Positions 23,480 to 35,076 of a stretch of 64,000 bases of DNA are shown here, in pieces (position 1 is the first letter of the stretch; every line of letters starts with the position of its first letter). A model generated the notes under the pieces. The model was not told the DNA's origin. It saw nothing but the letters and a program-made list of their open reading frames with translations, and did not search any database. Origin of the DNA: Oxytricha trifallax. Taxonomy: Eukaryota > Ciliophora > Spirotrichea > Sporadotrichida > Oxytrichidae. Made by a program: the position numbers and the translations under genes. The stretch spans positions 62,001-126,000 of the forward strand of contig ARYC01017211.1 of the NCBI GenBank assembly GCA_000711775.1, given 5' to 3'.

Positions 23480-25410
23480 ATTAATTACAATTTAAAGTTA
23501 AGGGCAAATCTATTTATTCTGCTATTTTAATATAAACAGATCCTTTGTGTATTAATTTTATTGTGCATATGATTCTATAAACTTTATTTTTCCCTAACAT
23601 TCCTGTTACTAATTTAATTTCATTCTAATTAGTAATTTTGAATTTATCTATCAGTACACAAATTTCTCCCTCCTTGAACAAGTTTGATATTTAAACACGA
23701 TTATTTATAACTTTTTCCCTATTTTCTTTACATTATTCCCAGAGTTGTTGGTCTTAAGAATGAAATACTACAACTGGCTTGTATTTTGTCGTAGAATGTA
23801 TTTGATTGTTATACTTACTTAAGTAATCTCTAACAGCATCTTTTATTTCAAATGAATTATGTTATTGGAATCGCATCCATAATCGGAGAACAAGAAATCA
23901 TTTTTTATAAAGTATTTTTACAAAAATTATTAATCTCTTTGAGGTTTATGTATAATTATATATTGTAAATTTATGAATTAAATTGAATTGTCTTTTTCAT
24001 TAACCATTTTCATAATTGATTAAAAAAGTTATTTTCATTCTACAACAAAGTATTATATAATATGCAATTTTTTGAACATTATGTATCAACGGCTAAAAAA
24101 TACTTTATATTCTTGATCAATTTTCAAAATTTTTTAAGAGTAGAATTTTATTAATCTTTATAAATTTGTATTTATATTGAAGAGATATACCTGGGGTAGA
24201 TATTATATTATATGTTATTAGTGGTAGATTTGTAATAAGCCTCTTTTAATACCTTTGTTAAATGCTTCCACGCACCCTTAAGCCTTTGGATTGTAAGGTC
24301 TAGACGTTAAATGCTCGAGATTTTGGTAATTTTGAACAAGTCTATCATTAGTTAATTCTTGAATTCTAATCCATTGTCTGTTTGAATTATTCTAGGAATC
24401 CCAAACTATATTATAAATTTCTTAATTTATTTGATTACTATTTATGCACTCTTATCTTTTATTGGTGTAGCATATGCAAATTTTGAAAAGTGGTCCACAA
24501 AACAAATTAAAAAGGGGTATTCATCATTCAGATGTTTTATATTTGTTAGATCAATTTATACTCTTTCGAGTGGTTTTGTTGAATCAATAGGTTAAAATTC
24601 TTTATTTATTATCTTATCGATATTACTAATTTAAATGCATCCTTGACAGTTTTTAACATACTTTGTTATATCAGTTTCCATTCCATAGTAATTAATGTTT
24701 AAAGTGTTTTTTATAAAATTAGGTAAAATTTGAAAATTCACATAATATAATAATTATAGATTATTTTTATAATTCTAGTCATTTTACATAATTTTATTAT
24801 TCATGAATGCTTAAATAAATCCAATTAAATTTGTAGAGATTTGTTAATTTGTTTATTTACACTTATACGGGAACTATATATAACGATATCCAATCGCTTA
24901 AATAATTCTATTTTGTCTGTTTTATTTTATTAGTATTTAGATTATAATATATTAATCTATTATGACTATAAATATTTATAACTTTAAAAATATACAAGTA
25001 CAAGTATTTTACAATTGAATACAATTTCTCGTAATTTTACTTAATCGAGAGTTTAAAGTACATTATAATGCAACCCTGTTTTATTTTATTATCTATGGCC
25101 TTTACTTATTATATCAGCTATTTCATGTATATAGGGAAGAACATAAAACTTTTAATCTTATCTATTTTACAGATCTTTAATAACGTAAAATGAATCACTT
25201 ACATCACTTAAATTTTATTTTGAAAAATGCGGTTAATATATTTTTGCTGTAGTATGCAATTGGAATTTAAGGGCTTTATAAGTATTTCTGTTTTTATTAC
25301 CTTTTTCAGGATTGATTTTATTTACTGAGTAATCTATAAGGTTTTAATATCTGTTCGCACTTTTTTGAATTAGTTAAATTCTTAAAATTTTTATAAAATA
25401 AAAAAAGAAA
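23480..25410 (-). pseudogene. Gypsy/Ginger-type integrase
   Basis: Minus-strand domains in order: N-terminal part with FYVLPYIHEIADIISKGH (about 25150-25090); half of a zinc-binding motif, VKNCQGC (about 24640; the His half is not clear); catalytic core with QIDLT (Asp near 24552), DHFSKFAYA, QTDNG (Asp near 24378) and the region RPYNPKAQGCVEAFNKG (Glu near 24268), i.e. D,D-35-E; then KYNNQIHSTTKYKPV and a C-terminal domain resembling GPY/SH3 (about 23870-23500). There is at least one frameshift near 24355 and non-aligning stretches near 25080-24720 and 24240-23890. It would integrate the element DNA. It reads as decayed, though some gaps could be excised in development. Confidence 0.8.
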
Positions 25411-26462
25411 ATTCAATATTATTAAATACAGATTAAATATATGATACTTACAATTAAGAAAAAAAACTCATACTATATTTATTTTATATAGAATATAAAT
25501 ATAGCTATAATATATGTTATAAAAATTGCCTTAATTAGTATACATCTTAAACATAATTTTGAAATTATGAGTATATATTTTATAAGAGTAAATGATTTCA
25601 TATTAATTTAAGTTCTATAATTTAAATTGTAAGAACTAAAATGTATCGGTCTCTTTGCTAAATATGCACCATGAAATTACATTACAATATCATTACGATT
25701 AATATAATTAGAAATATAACATCTATCTTGAACTTAATAAATGGTTAAGTTTTACTTTAACAAATTAACAAAATTTATAATATATAATTTTTTTGGAATT
25801 TAAATTGTACAATCCAATTTTTTTTTAACTATAATTTAATATAAATTTAGTTGATAACTATTATATTTTTACTAAAGAGGTGGATATATTTTTCTTTCGG
25901 TATGTTGATATTTACATATTTCATTCTTAAAGTGATCATAAATTAGTTTTGAATCTAACTCCTTTTTTTAATCTATCTTTAAATCAGTAAACTCTTTAGA
26001 GCTAGAAACATCAAGCTATTGAAATTAAATAATCAATTTTTTAATCCATTAATCATTATTAATATTTTCTTCTTGTTCGTTCTTAATTGACAATTATTAC
26101 TATTTTTTTAACTAATAATCCTTATCATTTATATCAATAATTGCATTAAAATGATTATCCCTATAATTTATTCTTATTATATCTGAATAAATATTCTCAT
26201 TAATGATTTATATTGGTAACACTAGTGTTTCATTTTTTTTGGCATTAAAAATATGTATCTAAGATTCGTAAATATGACTTAAAGCTTTAAGCTCAATAAA
26301 ACCTCCCCATTAATATTCTTGTTTCATGTAATTGATATACATTAAAAAGTTCTATTTGAATCAAAACCCCAAAACCCCTTAGTGAGGTTTATAAGTGCTT
26401 TGATTTGTAGGGTATAGTTGGGGTCTTATTGGGGTTAGTAGAGAAATAGGTCAAATTGCAAA

Positions 26463-27655
26463 ATGAGAAATAGAAATCAGCGAAATTTAGGGTCTATTTA
26501 TGATGAGTAATATTTAGATTTACTGCTTAAGCTTAGGTATGGTACAAGTATTAATATACACTAAGTCAAACCAGTAATGAATTATGCTGCTATAGCAAAG
26601 CTCCTGCGCAAAAGTGCCTCAACAGTGAGGTATCATTGCTTGTTGGCTGTTTAGCATTATAATTCAGGCACTAGAAAGCATCCTGCAAGAAAATAAAAGT
26701 TCTCACAGCACCATATTGACTACCTCTGCGACTCGAAGACTTTAAAGTATTGGGCACACTTTCCACTAGACTACCGAGCTGTGATGCTTCATCGCAAGTT
26801 TCCTGACATGCGTATCTCTCCTTAAACTATAGCAAACATTTATAGAAGAAATGGTATTACTTTCAAGACTGTCAACAGAGTGAAGAGAGTGATTGATTTT
26901 ACAGTAACATTTTATAGTAATAATTTAAACTATATATATGATAAATGCAGAGAGCTATTACTAATAACATCAAGTTCATACACGCTGATGAAGCTGTATT
27001 TACCTTCAACACCTTTATTCATAAGTCTTGGTATAAGAAGCATGATAATATAGAAGTCTACGATTAGAAAATAAAGGTTGTAACCCATGCAATATTAGCA
27101 GGTATTAGTGAAGACTCTGGCTTAGAAAGCTATGTTATTCATCCTCGCTCAATTAAGCGAGAGTAGTACATAGAGTTCCTACATAAACCGAGAGATAAAT
27201 ACAACGACTAAGAGATCATCCTGTTTGTTGACAACCTCTCAGTTCATAAGACAAAGGAGTCTAAGAAAGCTTATGAAGAATTAAACATTACTCCTGTATA
27301 CAATGTTCCTTACAGACCTTAATTTAATGGAATTGAATTCTACTGGAGTTAAATAAAGACCCACTACAAGAAACTGCTGCTATATCACCTAATGCATGAC
27401 TTGCCTATAGATACAGTAGACTTGATTCAGAGTAGCTGCAAGAGAGTAAGCATAAATAAGACAACAGTTTGTGCGAGAGAAGGAAGAATGAATGATTATA
27501 AATAAGTTTTAGATTTAAATGAACGAATAAGTTCACATATTAAACTAACCCATAAAGGGGTTTCGCTTTTCTTTCTTCTCCTCTTCTTATGGCTTGCTTG
27601 GGCCCATATTTCTTCTCTTTGTGCCAGCTCCTGCATCTATGTTCATTTCTACTGA
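26463..27655 (+). pseudogene. TBE-2 DD34E transposase with one frameshift
   Basis: Reads from ATG 26463 (MRNRNQRNLGSIYDE) with a helix-turn-helix region (YAAIAKLLRKSASTVRYH), to a one-base deletion near 26940. Downstream in the next frame all catalytic residues are present: HADEAVF (Asp 26987), FVDNLSVHK and NGIEFYW. The normal TGA stop after LDLNE has become CGA (LDLNER), so the frame runs antisense through the 3' end of the 22-kDa gene to TGA at 27653-27655. Compared with the intact TBE-3 copy it needs one base and one stop to be normal. Confidence 0.92.
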
Positions 27656-28320
27656 CTTTTAAACATCTTTATAAAGTCTCTTGCTCACTTCATAAATAGT
27701 CTATGACTTTCTCTCTCTGTGAACCTTCGCATGCTCTTTCATTAGGAATATACCAGTTCCAGGTTTCCCTACAAAGTTATGAATCAAAGCTTACGAGAGA
27801 GGAAAGGATGCTTCTTAAGCTCAGCGAGCCAGGTCTCGCTTATTAATATGCCTTGCTTCTTTTAATCTTCAGGAGAAATAGAGTAGCGCTTTTTGTGAGC
27901 TTCTTCAATGATCTCTCTGAAATAACTCTCTCTTAAAGCGCCAAGAACTCCAAAGAAGAAGCTCCTTTCTGGAAGCTTGTTAGAGAGTAGTTTCTTGGTA
28001 GGAAGATAAACTACCAACTCATCTTTCATCGCATCCTCGTAGAGATTAGTAACTGAATTCTCTGGGTAATTTGGTATATCTATCAACTTTATTTCACTGT
28101 TTTTGAAGGCTTTCTTCTCATCGCAGAGTATAGCTTTTAAGAATGAAATTTTGGCACCTTCCATCATTAGAAGAAATAAACCCACTATAGCATATGATTA
28201 AGTATATGTCACATGCTTACCATGCTAAGTGAGGTATCGATAGAGATCTTCCTTGCTTCTAAATCCTGAGAACATTTCTTAAGCTTCAACCCTCTTCATT
28301 CCAGTACCTATAGATTCCAT
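27533..28320 (-). CDS. TBE-2 '22-kDa' protein, intact, two introns
   Basis: ATG at 28320 (MESIGTGMKRVEAQ), TGA at 27535-27533. Introns: 36 nt at 28185-28220 (GTAAGCATG...CTATAG) and 26 nt at 27769-27794 (GTAAGC...TTTGTAG). After removal 726 nt remain: 241 codons plus stop, no internal TGA. Blocks shared with all copies: IPNYPENSVTNLY, SNKLPERSFFFGVLG, KKRYSISPED, NIDAGAGTKRRN. No domain of known function is recognised; the C terminus is rich in Lys/Glu/Arg. It converges with the transposase and diverges from the zinc-finger/kinase gene. The frame survives while both neighbours have shifted. Confidence 0.92.
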
Positions 28321-28504
28321 CCTTGTTCCTTCTCTTGTTATTGAATTTCAAATTTTAATATATAGAGTTCTGGATCCTACTGTTAAAAATCTTAGTATTA
28401 AATATGGGCATCTTATAGGAGGTCAACCTGGTAAGGATACGTGGAGAAAGCTGGCAGAAGCTGTAACAAACTTCAGAGATGGAGCTCCATTTTTATCAAT
28501 TTAG

Positions 28505-28700
28505 TTCCATTAAATTAGTACTAAATTTGTTTAAAATTGATTAGTACCGGTACTAAATTCGTTTAAATTTAATTGGTACCAATTTAATAGTACCAAAACT
28601 TAATTAGTACCTAGTTTTAATCAAGTGAGGTTTAATGGAAAAGTTCCAATCTGGTTTAAAACTTAATTGGTACCAGTACCAACCTGAACTTTATCTGAGT
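28505..28700. promoter_or_regulatory. Cluster of GGTACC/AGTACC repeats in the TBE-2 divergent intergenic region
   Basis: About nine copies of a GTACY core (AGTACCGGTACT, TTGGTACCAAT, TAGTACCAA, TTGGTACCAGTACCAA, TTGGTACCAGA) occur within 200 bp between the 22-kDa gene (leftward) and the zinc-finger/kinase gene (rightward). Many are palindromic and are spaced 15-40 bp. The region must hold both promoters, so binding sites for a regulator are plausible, possibly the element's own zinc-finger protein; that is inference. Confidence 0.5.
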
Positions 28701-28885
28701 TGGTACCAGAATCAAAATTATTAAGAGTAAAATTACGAAAATTATACTTATAAACTGAGTATAAATATGAAGTCTAAGAGCTTAGATCAAACCATCATTA
28801 ATGCTGTTGCAACTCCTATATAGTCCAGATATAGCTATAGAGGTTTTAAGAGCTTTATAATAGAAATTTAAATTTGAATTTAAAC

Positions 28886-30333
28886 ATGGCGGTCAACTTA
28901 AATCGAAGAGCGACTCTTTTACGAGCAGGTCAATCAATGCTCAACTTTGGCTCCCTAAAAAGCCTGAAATCATTTAAGTTGAGAGGCAGGTAGAGCTAAG
29001 AGCTCTTGAATTTGAAGCAAAGGTTTTTATCATAGAAGTATTAAACCAGAAGGAGAGTGCAAAGATAGGAGTATAAACTTAAATTGATTATGTTAAGGAG
29101 CTAAAAGAACAGCAACCAATCGAAAAGATAAAAAAAATCAATGTGAAGACTGCTAGAATCATTTCTCAAACGAACAAAGCTTGAAGAGACACCTGAAAGA
29201 GGTACACTCTGACAAAGCCAAGATCTATTTCAAGCATGAAAAGGTAGATGGTAGGTATTAGTGTACGACATGCATGAAATCATATACTCACTCAGCTAAA
29301 GTTAAAAGGCATATGCAAAAGCATCACCTCAGTGAGTTCTTGATTGAAGATTAAGAGACTAAAAAACTAGTGCCAGCTAAAAGAAAATCTAATACTCTTG
29401 AGTCATAAAGAGAGCAGCAAGAGAGACTCAAGAGACAGAAGCGATATGAATCGATGAACCAGCCAGCAGGTAATACAATTTTAGCATGCTTCTAAGCGAA
29501 GGCTATGAATATACCTGCATTAAATGCAGTTGATCTCAGCACTTGTATTGAAAACTACTTGAATATAAACGTGCCTGCAAAAGCAAAGCTCATAGTAGTT
29601 GATGAGTATGCATACAAGGTGTATCCATTCAGTTATCTTATTAAGAACCAACAGTATTAGAACGAGTTTGCTATTGAATACATGGTACTTAGAGAGGCCT
29701 AAAGAAAAGACTGCAAGAATTTGCTTAAGCTAAATGGTGTTATTTTAAGTTATGGTTTCATCGCATTAAGGCTAAAGAAATTTGAGATGACTCTGAGAGA
29801 CTACCTATATCACAATAGATACCCTGATGATTTAAACGATATACTCTCAGATATGATTCAGGGTGTTAAGGAGTTGCATTAACTTGGATATGTTCATAGA
29901 GATTTGAAGCCTGAAAACGTTATGCTAAATCTCTGCCCTTTTAGAAGTAGTGGTTATCGATTTCAATAGAGCTTTAAGATAGGAGATTGTCACTTTAGCA
30001 CAAGTACTTGGTACTCCAGGTTACTTCCCAATAAGAGAGAAGTGGACTAATGGTTCTGTTTAATGGGATGTTTGGGCAGTAGCAGCAATAATATTAGAAA
30101 GTGACATGGAATGTATGTCTTACTTTGGTACAAAGCATGAAAAATAATCAATAAGTTTGGCTCAGAAACATATAAAGTAAGAAGATGTCTGCGAAGAAAT
30201 AAAAAGCATAGTAGAGATGATAATCGTGAGAGCTCCTTCATATCCTAGATAATCCTTAAATGACATACTTGACCCATTATAGAGAGCAAGATTCAAGAGA
30301 TACAACAAAGATAAGCAGATTAAATTTGTTTGA
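28886..30333 (+). pseudogene. TBE-2 '57-kDa' zinc-finger/protein-kinase gene
   Basis: Starts MAVNLNRRATLLRAG at 28886. After frameshifts near 28960 and 29130 it has two C2H2 fingers (CEDCQNHF...HLKEVH near 29135; CTTCMKSY...HMQKHH near 29267), then a kinase domain with GYVHRDLKPENVM (near 29893), IDFNRA in place of IDFG, GTPGYF (activation-segment end) and WDVWA (near 30065). A frameshift near 29950 separates HRD from DFN. Stop TGA at 30331-30333. DFN instead of DFG may weaken Mg binding. The protein probably binds DNA through its fingers. Confidence 0.88.
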
Positions 30334-31473
30334 ATAAAGTACTCTAATACTCATTAAATATTCATTAAATTCACATAAAACCTGCATTTTCTCTACTAAC
30401 CCCAATAAGACCCCAACTATACCCTACAAATCAAAGCACTTATAAACCTCACTAAGGGGTTTTGGGGTTTTGAATGTTTACATACTGCATCTTCGTACAA
30501 TTCCCTATTATTATCTATATAGCTCATACAAAAATGTCTCAATGCTGAATGCTATTATTCAGGTTACTTTAAAGATGTTAAAATGGCCCTAAATAAACAA
30601 TTGCCATCACCTTAAACTTGTTTAATTCTCAATGATTCAAGTTCTTTATATTTGTTTGTAGTTTCGTTAAATACTTTGTCTTCAATATTAGATATTTATT
30701 CTAAAATATCACTATATTGTGATAAACTATCACTTATGTTAGAGTAAGAGCTTTCAGTATCAGCTAAAACATCTTTGATAGAAACTTTAGAAATTTAATT
30801 AATGCTTGTATCTATCTAACATTTTTCATTTTATTGAATATTTTTAGTTGTTATTTATTAATCCTAGCTTTTTGCTTTAATTGCGTTTTGTTATTCTAAC
30901 AATTATGAGTTGCTATTTTTGAAAATATCTTATAATTAAATTTCTTATGATTGTTCATTAAAACTGTAATCTTAGTCATTTAAACTTTTGTTTTATTTCT
31001 TAATTTTTCTCTAGCTGTTATTTAACAATCTATGTTTAACACCTGCACTTTAGAGTTTCTCTAATGATTTTTCATCAAGTTTCCTTTTCTTGTTATTATT
31101 CTTTTTTTTAGCCCCCATTTAATATATATAAATGAAAAAACGGGTATAGTAATAAGGATAATAAATTTATAAATCGTTAATAACTTTTTGTATATTAAAA
31201 TAAATTCTTAATATTTTATTATTAATATTAGAATAATAAATTTTAATATTATTTTTTTTAAATGATTAAAAAAAAATATTTATACCTTATATATTATTAT
31301 AGTATAGTTTAATTTCTTATTAAATACTCAAGTCTTCTAATATTTTAAATTTGTAGCATTATTTATTATAAATACATATAATAAATAAAAATTATTAAAA
31401 TAAATTAATATCGTATAAAAAACAGATTTTTTAAAAAATATAATTTTCTATATTTTATGAAAAAACTTTATAA

Positions 31474-31712
31474 GAAATTTATATTGCAATCAATTTATAA
31501 AGCCATGATGAAATTATTGTATAAAATTTCTTTTTTTTAACAAAAAATGATGTATAAATATCTTAAAAGTAACTAACAAATACTTTTAAAGCAAGTTTTT
31601 ACATATAAAATATAATATTTTAATTGGGGGTGGGGGGGGTACGGGGAGAGGCGTGAGGGGGGATGGGGGGGGGGATGGGGTACCCCCTGGGGGGGGGATC
31701 TCGGTTGTAACA
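31474..31712 (-). repeat. Right terminal inverted repeat of the integrase/OTU element
   Basis: Complement of 22803-23040 with G-rich tracts at about 31625-31698, ending GAGATCTCGGTTGTAACA style (last 12 bases CTCGGTTGTAACA without the first). The ATTAGA duplication follows directly. Confidence 0.85.
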
Positions 31713-31718
31713 ATTAGA

Positions 31719-33407
31719 CAATAAGTAATTTAACTCTCTTAATCACAGATATAAGTGTAATTTGAAGAAATTTTAAAAAATGAGCTAACATAACCCGCTA
31801 ATATTAACGAATTCTAAAAACCAAAAAATTGTATACTATTAACATTATTAGCAAATATTAAGCGTAATTTGAAAAATAAAAATAGCAATTTTTCAATATT
31901 TGTATTATTTAAAATAAAAATTCTGTATGAAATCGTTAAAAATTAAGTTTCATTACAGACTCGGATAATAATTGAAAACTCCATTACTTTAATGTAAGAT
32001 AGATATATACAGTATTTGTGAAAACTTAAAAGGTTTTTGCTATTAAATCATATAAGCACATTTTTATAGAGGAGAAATGAAAATAAAAGCCTTAAAATTA
32101 TAGAAGATAAACTTGACAGAGAGTTTAATTCTTTCAAGTTTTATAATTAATACTTTAACTCATGGCTCATAAATAATTTCTTAATGATTAAAATAAATCT
32201 ATTTGATGTTTTATTCCCTAAAAAACATATATAATAAGACTAATAATATATCAGTGATAAAAGTAAAATACTTAATTTTTAAAGGTTACTAATAAACTCC
32301 TTAAAATTTTATAGACTTATAATTAACTTATTACCTTTAAAAAGTTAAATAAATTTGAACAATGATAATTTATATAAAATTGCAATTTCTCAATAAAAAA
32401 AGCTATAAATAATATTTACTTTGGATATTAGATACCTAAAACATCAAATTGTGGGTAAAGTAGCCACTATTAAATTTTAATCTCAAAAAGAAATATTTAA
32501 ATAGAATAGATAATAGAAAATCTAAATAAAATAAATTGCAATAAAAAATTCTATGAAAAAGGTTTCAAGTGCTATTTAATACTTTTAATAAACATTAAAT
32601 CTGTAATAAAATTTATTAAAAAATATTAATTAAAAATTATAAAAAAAACTTACTAATAAACGATAACAACTATAGAATATTAAAAAGTAATATTAACATT
32701 TAATCTCCTTTATTTTTCTTATTAAATATAAATATTTATTATATCAAATTTAACCTTTATGCTTATATTATTTCTATTAGTAAATTTAAACAAATTTAAT
32801 TTATAATTATTTATATTGATTTATTAAATTTATTATTAGATAAAATTATATTGATTACTAAAAATTTAAAATAAATCTATTTTTTTAAAAAGAGGAACAA
32901 TTAAATTTAATATTCTGATTAAATATTAAAAATTACTCAAAAAACTTAATATATTTGATATAATAAAAAATTAATTATAAATAATATCTATTGATTCATA
33001 TTTATAAAGCTATTTTGTTACTTTAAATCTGTAAGTTATGATAGGTTTGAGAATAATTACGTATTATAAGTCATCTTTTAACTGGATAAAATATTTATAA
33101 ATAATAAATTTTAAGATTGTATTTCAAAAGTCCTCAATTGTAAACTTAAATTATTAATATTTTAATATATAAAACTGTGTATTTAATAGATTTTAAAATT
33201 TATTAAATATTCTAAATAGAATTAGTAAATTAACTAAAATTTTGTGCTAAGATATACAAAAAATGTGTTTGTATTTTATGAATAGATTAATTATTTTACA
33301 TGTTAATATTGATATTTTTTCTTTATTTAAATTTCAATTTCATACAGCTTTTAAGTTAAATAAAGTTTATATTTTTTTTTCAAAAATTCCATTAAATCAT
33401 AAAGAAA
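31719..33407. other. AT-rich DNA, no feature recognised
   Basis: No convincing frame, repeat or RNA gene. A plus/minus ambiguous open stretch near 32060-32190 was not called. Confidence 0.45.
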
Positions 33408-33958
33408 TTAATTATAAAATTTAATTTCCTGATAAAATTAAATAATTTAAACAAAAGAAAAAAAGTTTAAACTTTCTATTTTCAATAATAAGTTGAATTT
33501 ATTCTCTAAATTACCATCCATAGGATACTTTTTAAGTTTAATATGGATTAATATCATTAATATTTGATTCTGTAGTTACGTAGGATTCTTTTCTAACATT
33601 CATTTGAATATCACCATCATTGTTATCAGTTTACTATTTAATTATAATTTTCAAATTTTTATTTTAATTTTATGCTGTTTAAATATTAAATTAATAATAG
33701 TATAAGAAGTGAATCTAAAATAAATATTTTATAATAAATGATAAAACTAATATCTTTCTAGAAGAACGTTTTATAACTCTAAGGCCTTTTAAACATATGA
33801 GAAAGCGAATCGTTAAATTGTTAAATACTATTCTGCGTAGTCAAACATTAGATATACTTCTTCGAAGGAGACTATGAATTAAGCATTTCTCCAAAATTGA
33901 TGAAGATGTCTCGAATAATTTGAGTTTTAGGTGATAAAAAGTTGGGAGAAAAAAGAGG
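33408..33958 (-). other. Coding segments of an unrecognised protein
   Basis: The minus strand is open from 33958 to 33632 (about 109 codons: FLSPKTQIIRDIFINFGEML, later LSHMFKRP, with TAG/TAA as Gln). It is then open in another frame from 33630 to about 33408 (DNNDGDIQMNVRKESYVTTE). The frame change coincides with a TGA at 33631-33629, as expected at an MDS/IES or exon junction, or at a frameshift. Hydrophilic, no recognised domain. Confidence 0.5.
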
Positions 33959-34076
33959 TTATTAGTTTTTCATATTTTAATAGACGAGAAATAGAAGAAA
34001 AAATTCATAAAATTCATAAACACATTAGTATAAAGAACTATAACTGCATCATTATGTTGAAATTCACAAGTTTTGT

Positions 34077-34168
34077 CTTTTAATAATCTCTAACTGCTTT
34101 TTCATATAATTGAGAGGAACTTTAGCTGTGACATTCCTTTCAATTTTAAATGTACTTTTATCTTCAAA
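34077..34168 (-). other. Coding-like segment
   Basis: Minus-strand frame FEDKSTFKIERNVTAKV..., about 30 codons, protein-like, bounded by TGA on both sides. It could belong with 33408-33958. Confidence 0.4.
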
Positions 34169-34199
34169 TCATAGAAATACTTATTCTAAAAAATTGAAT

Positions 34200-34410
34200 A
34201 AAAATTTTGCTAGTTATAGAAAATATTTTAGATAATTCTATAGATAATAGCAGAAAAATTAATAATATACTTTAAAGAATCAACAAAGAGATACAGAGAA
34301 AAATGCATTTAATAAAATTAGAATTAAGTTAAAAACAATCATAGCTAGAAGTAGAAGAATTTTAAATTAACATTCAAATTGAAAAAGGTAAGTACATGAA
34401 AGCAAAAAAC
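34200..34410 (+). other. Coding-like segment with coiled-coil character
   Basis: Plus-strand frame of about 70 codons rich in Lys, Glu, Gln, Ile and Leu (RINKEIQRKMHLIKLELSQ, with TAA/TAG as Gln), heptad-like. It lies next to minus-strand segments, so it belongs to another gene or to an inverted MDS. Confidence 0.4.
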
Positions 34411-34740
34411 CTTTTAATTATTAAATTATTTTATATTAAATTCATGATTATTAATGATCAAAATTTATAGATTTAACTTTTATCACTTAATATGAAAGAC
34501 TTTCTTATTTATGAAATTTTTGGCTAAATTTTTATCAATGGGATTTTGTCTATTATATATTTATAGAGGCATTTTATGCTTAAATTAAATGTGTAAATAA
34601 CATGCTACCACCTACATGCAGATAATTAAAAGTTCATAACCTCTTTTGAATAGAAATTGAAAATTAAACTCTGATATGATTAGTTTAAGCAGTAAAAAAA
34701 TCAATAAACTTGTAAGCTTTATTAATAGATATATAAATTT

Positions 34741-35076
34741 ATGCCATCTAAAATATCAAATAATAGTCGACAAGGCACACCATCAAGCCAAAATTAACAG
34801 AATAAATTGAATAGTCTCGGCATGCAGTCAAATTCTGCTAAGAATTCCACATCAAACAAATTTAAAATAAAAATAATTGTGAAATCAAATGGGTATCAAT
34901 CTATTTTCAATATTAAAAATAAACATTTAAACTTTATAAAATTGTATTTAAGTATAGCAATAATTTATGAAGTCTAAGATACAAAAGAAAATAGCATAAC
35001 ATAATAGAAAAGATTTTTCTTATGGTTTTAAATATATTTATAGAATTTAAAAAGATATACTTTTACATTAAAATGA
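34741..35076 (+). CDS. Hypothetical protein, Ser/Asn/Gln-rich N terminus
   Basis: ATG at 34741, TGA at 35074-35076, 111 codons plus stop. It begins MPSKISNNSRQGTPSSQN with low-complexity polar sequence typical of ciliate proteins, then turns hydrophobic and AT-driven after about residue 45, so only the first part is convincing; the real gene may leave this frame at an IES. No domain recognised. Confidence 0.45.

Larger units (their letters stand above)
26362..30472 (+). mobile_element. TBE-2: complete telomere-bearing transposon
   Basis: 4111 bp, the usual TBE length, with CAAAACCCCAAAACCCC at the left and its exact complement at the right, plus matching subterminal blocks (AGTGCTTTGATTTGTAG...). 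The target duplication is AAT (26359-26361, 30473-30475). It contains transposase (+), intact 22-kDa gene (-) and zinc-finger/kinase gene (+). It is inserted into the OTU gene of the integrase element, so it is younger than that element. Confidence 0.97.
25468..31118 (-). pseudogene. OTU-domain cysteine protease, split by TBE-2
   Basis: Starts at ATG 31118 (MGAKKKNNNKKRKLDEKS) with a basic, coiled N terminus, reaching the OTU motif VQGDGNCLFRAILTSL (Cys codon near 30598). TBE-2 interrupts it at 30473. Beyond it the domain continues from 26361: YMKQ then EYQWGGFIELKALSHIY, and the catalytic His in DNHFNAII (near 26152). The frame stays open to TGA at 25470-25468. The two halves differ by one base in frame, so a small indel accompanies the insertion. 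OTU enzymes cleave ubiquitin-type bonds; here it is likely an accessory transposition protein. Total about 510 residues; the last ~170 have no recognised motif. Confidence 0.82.
22803..31712 (-). mobile_element. Ginger/Polinton-like DNA transposon with integrase and OTU protease
   Basis: The ends are inverted repeats of about 240 bp (22803-23040 and 31474-31712) starting TGTTACAACCGAGATC and then running into C-rich tracts. They are flanked by the 6-bp duplication ATTAGA (22797-22802 and 31713-31718). The TG...CA termini resemble those of Gypsy-type integrase substrates. It encodes, on the minus strand, an OTU cysteine protease and a Gypsy-like integrase. Without TBE-2 it is about 4.8 kb. Ginger1 transposons are known to couple an integrase-type transposase to OTU or Ulp1 proteases, but have 4-bp duplications; 6-bp duplications and long inverted repeats are Polinton/Maverick traits. 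No DNA polymerase B or packaging ATPase is seen. Confidence 0.85.
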
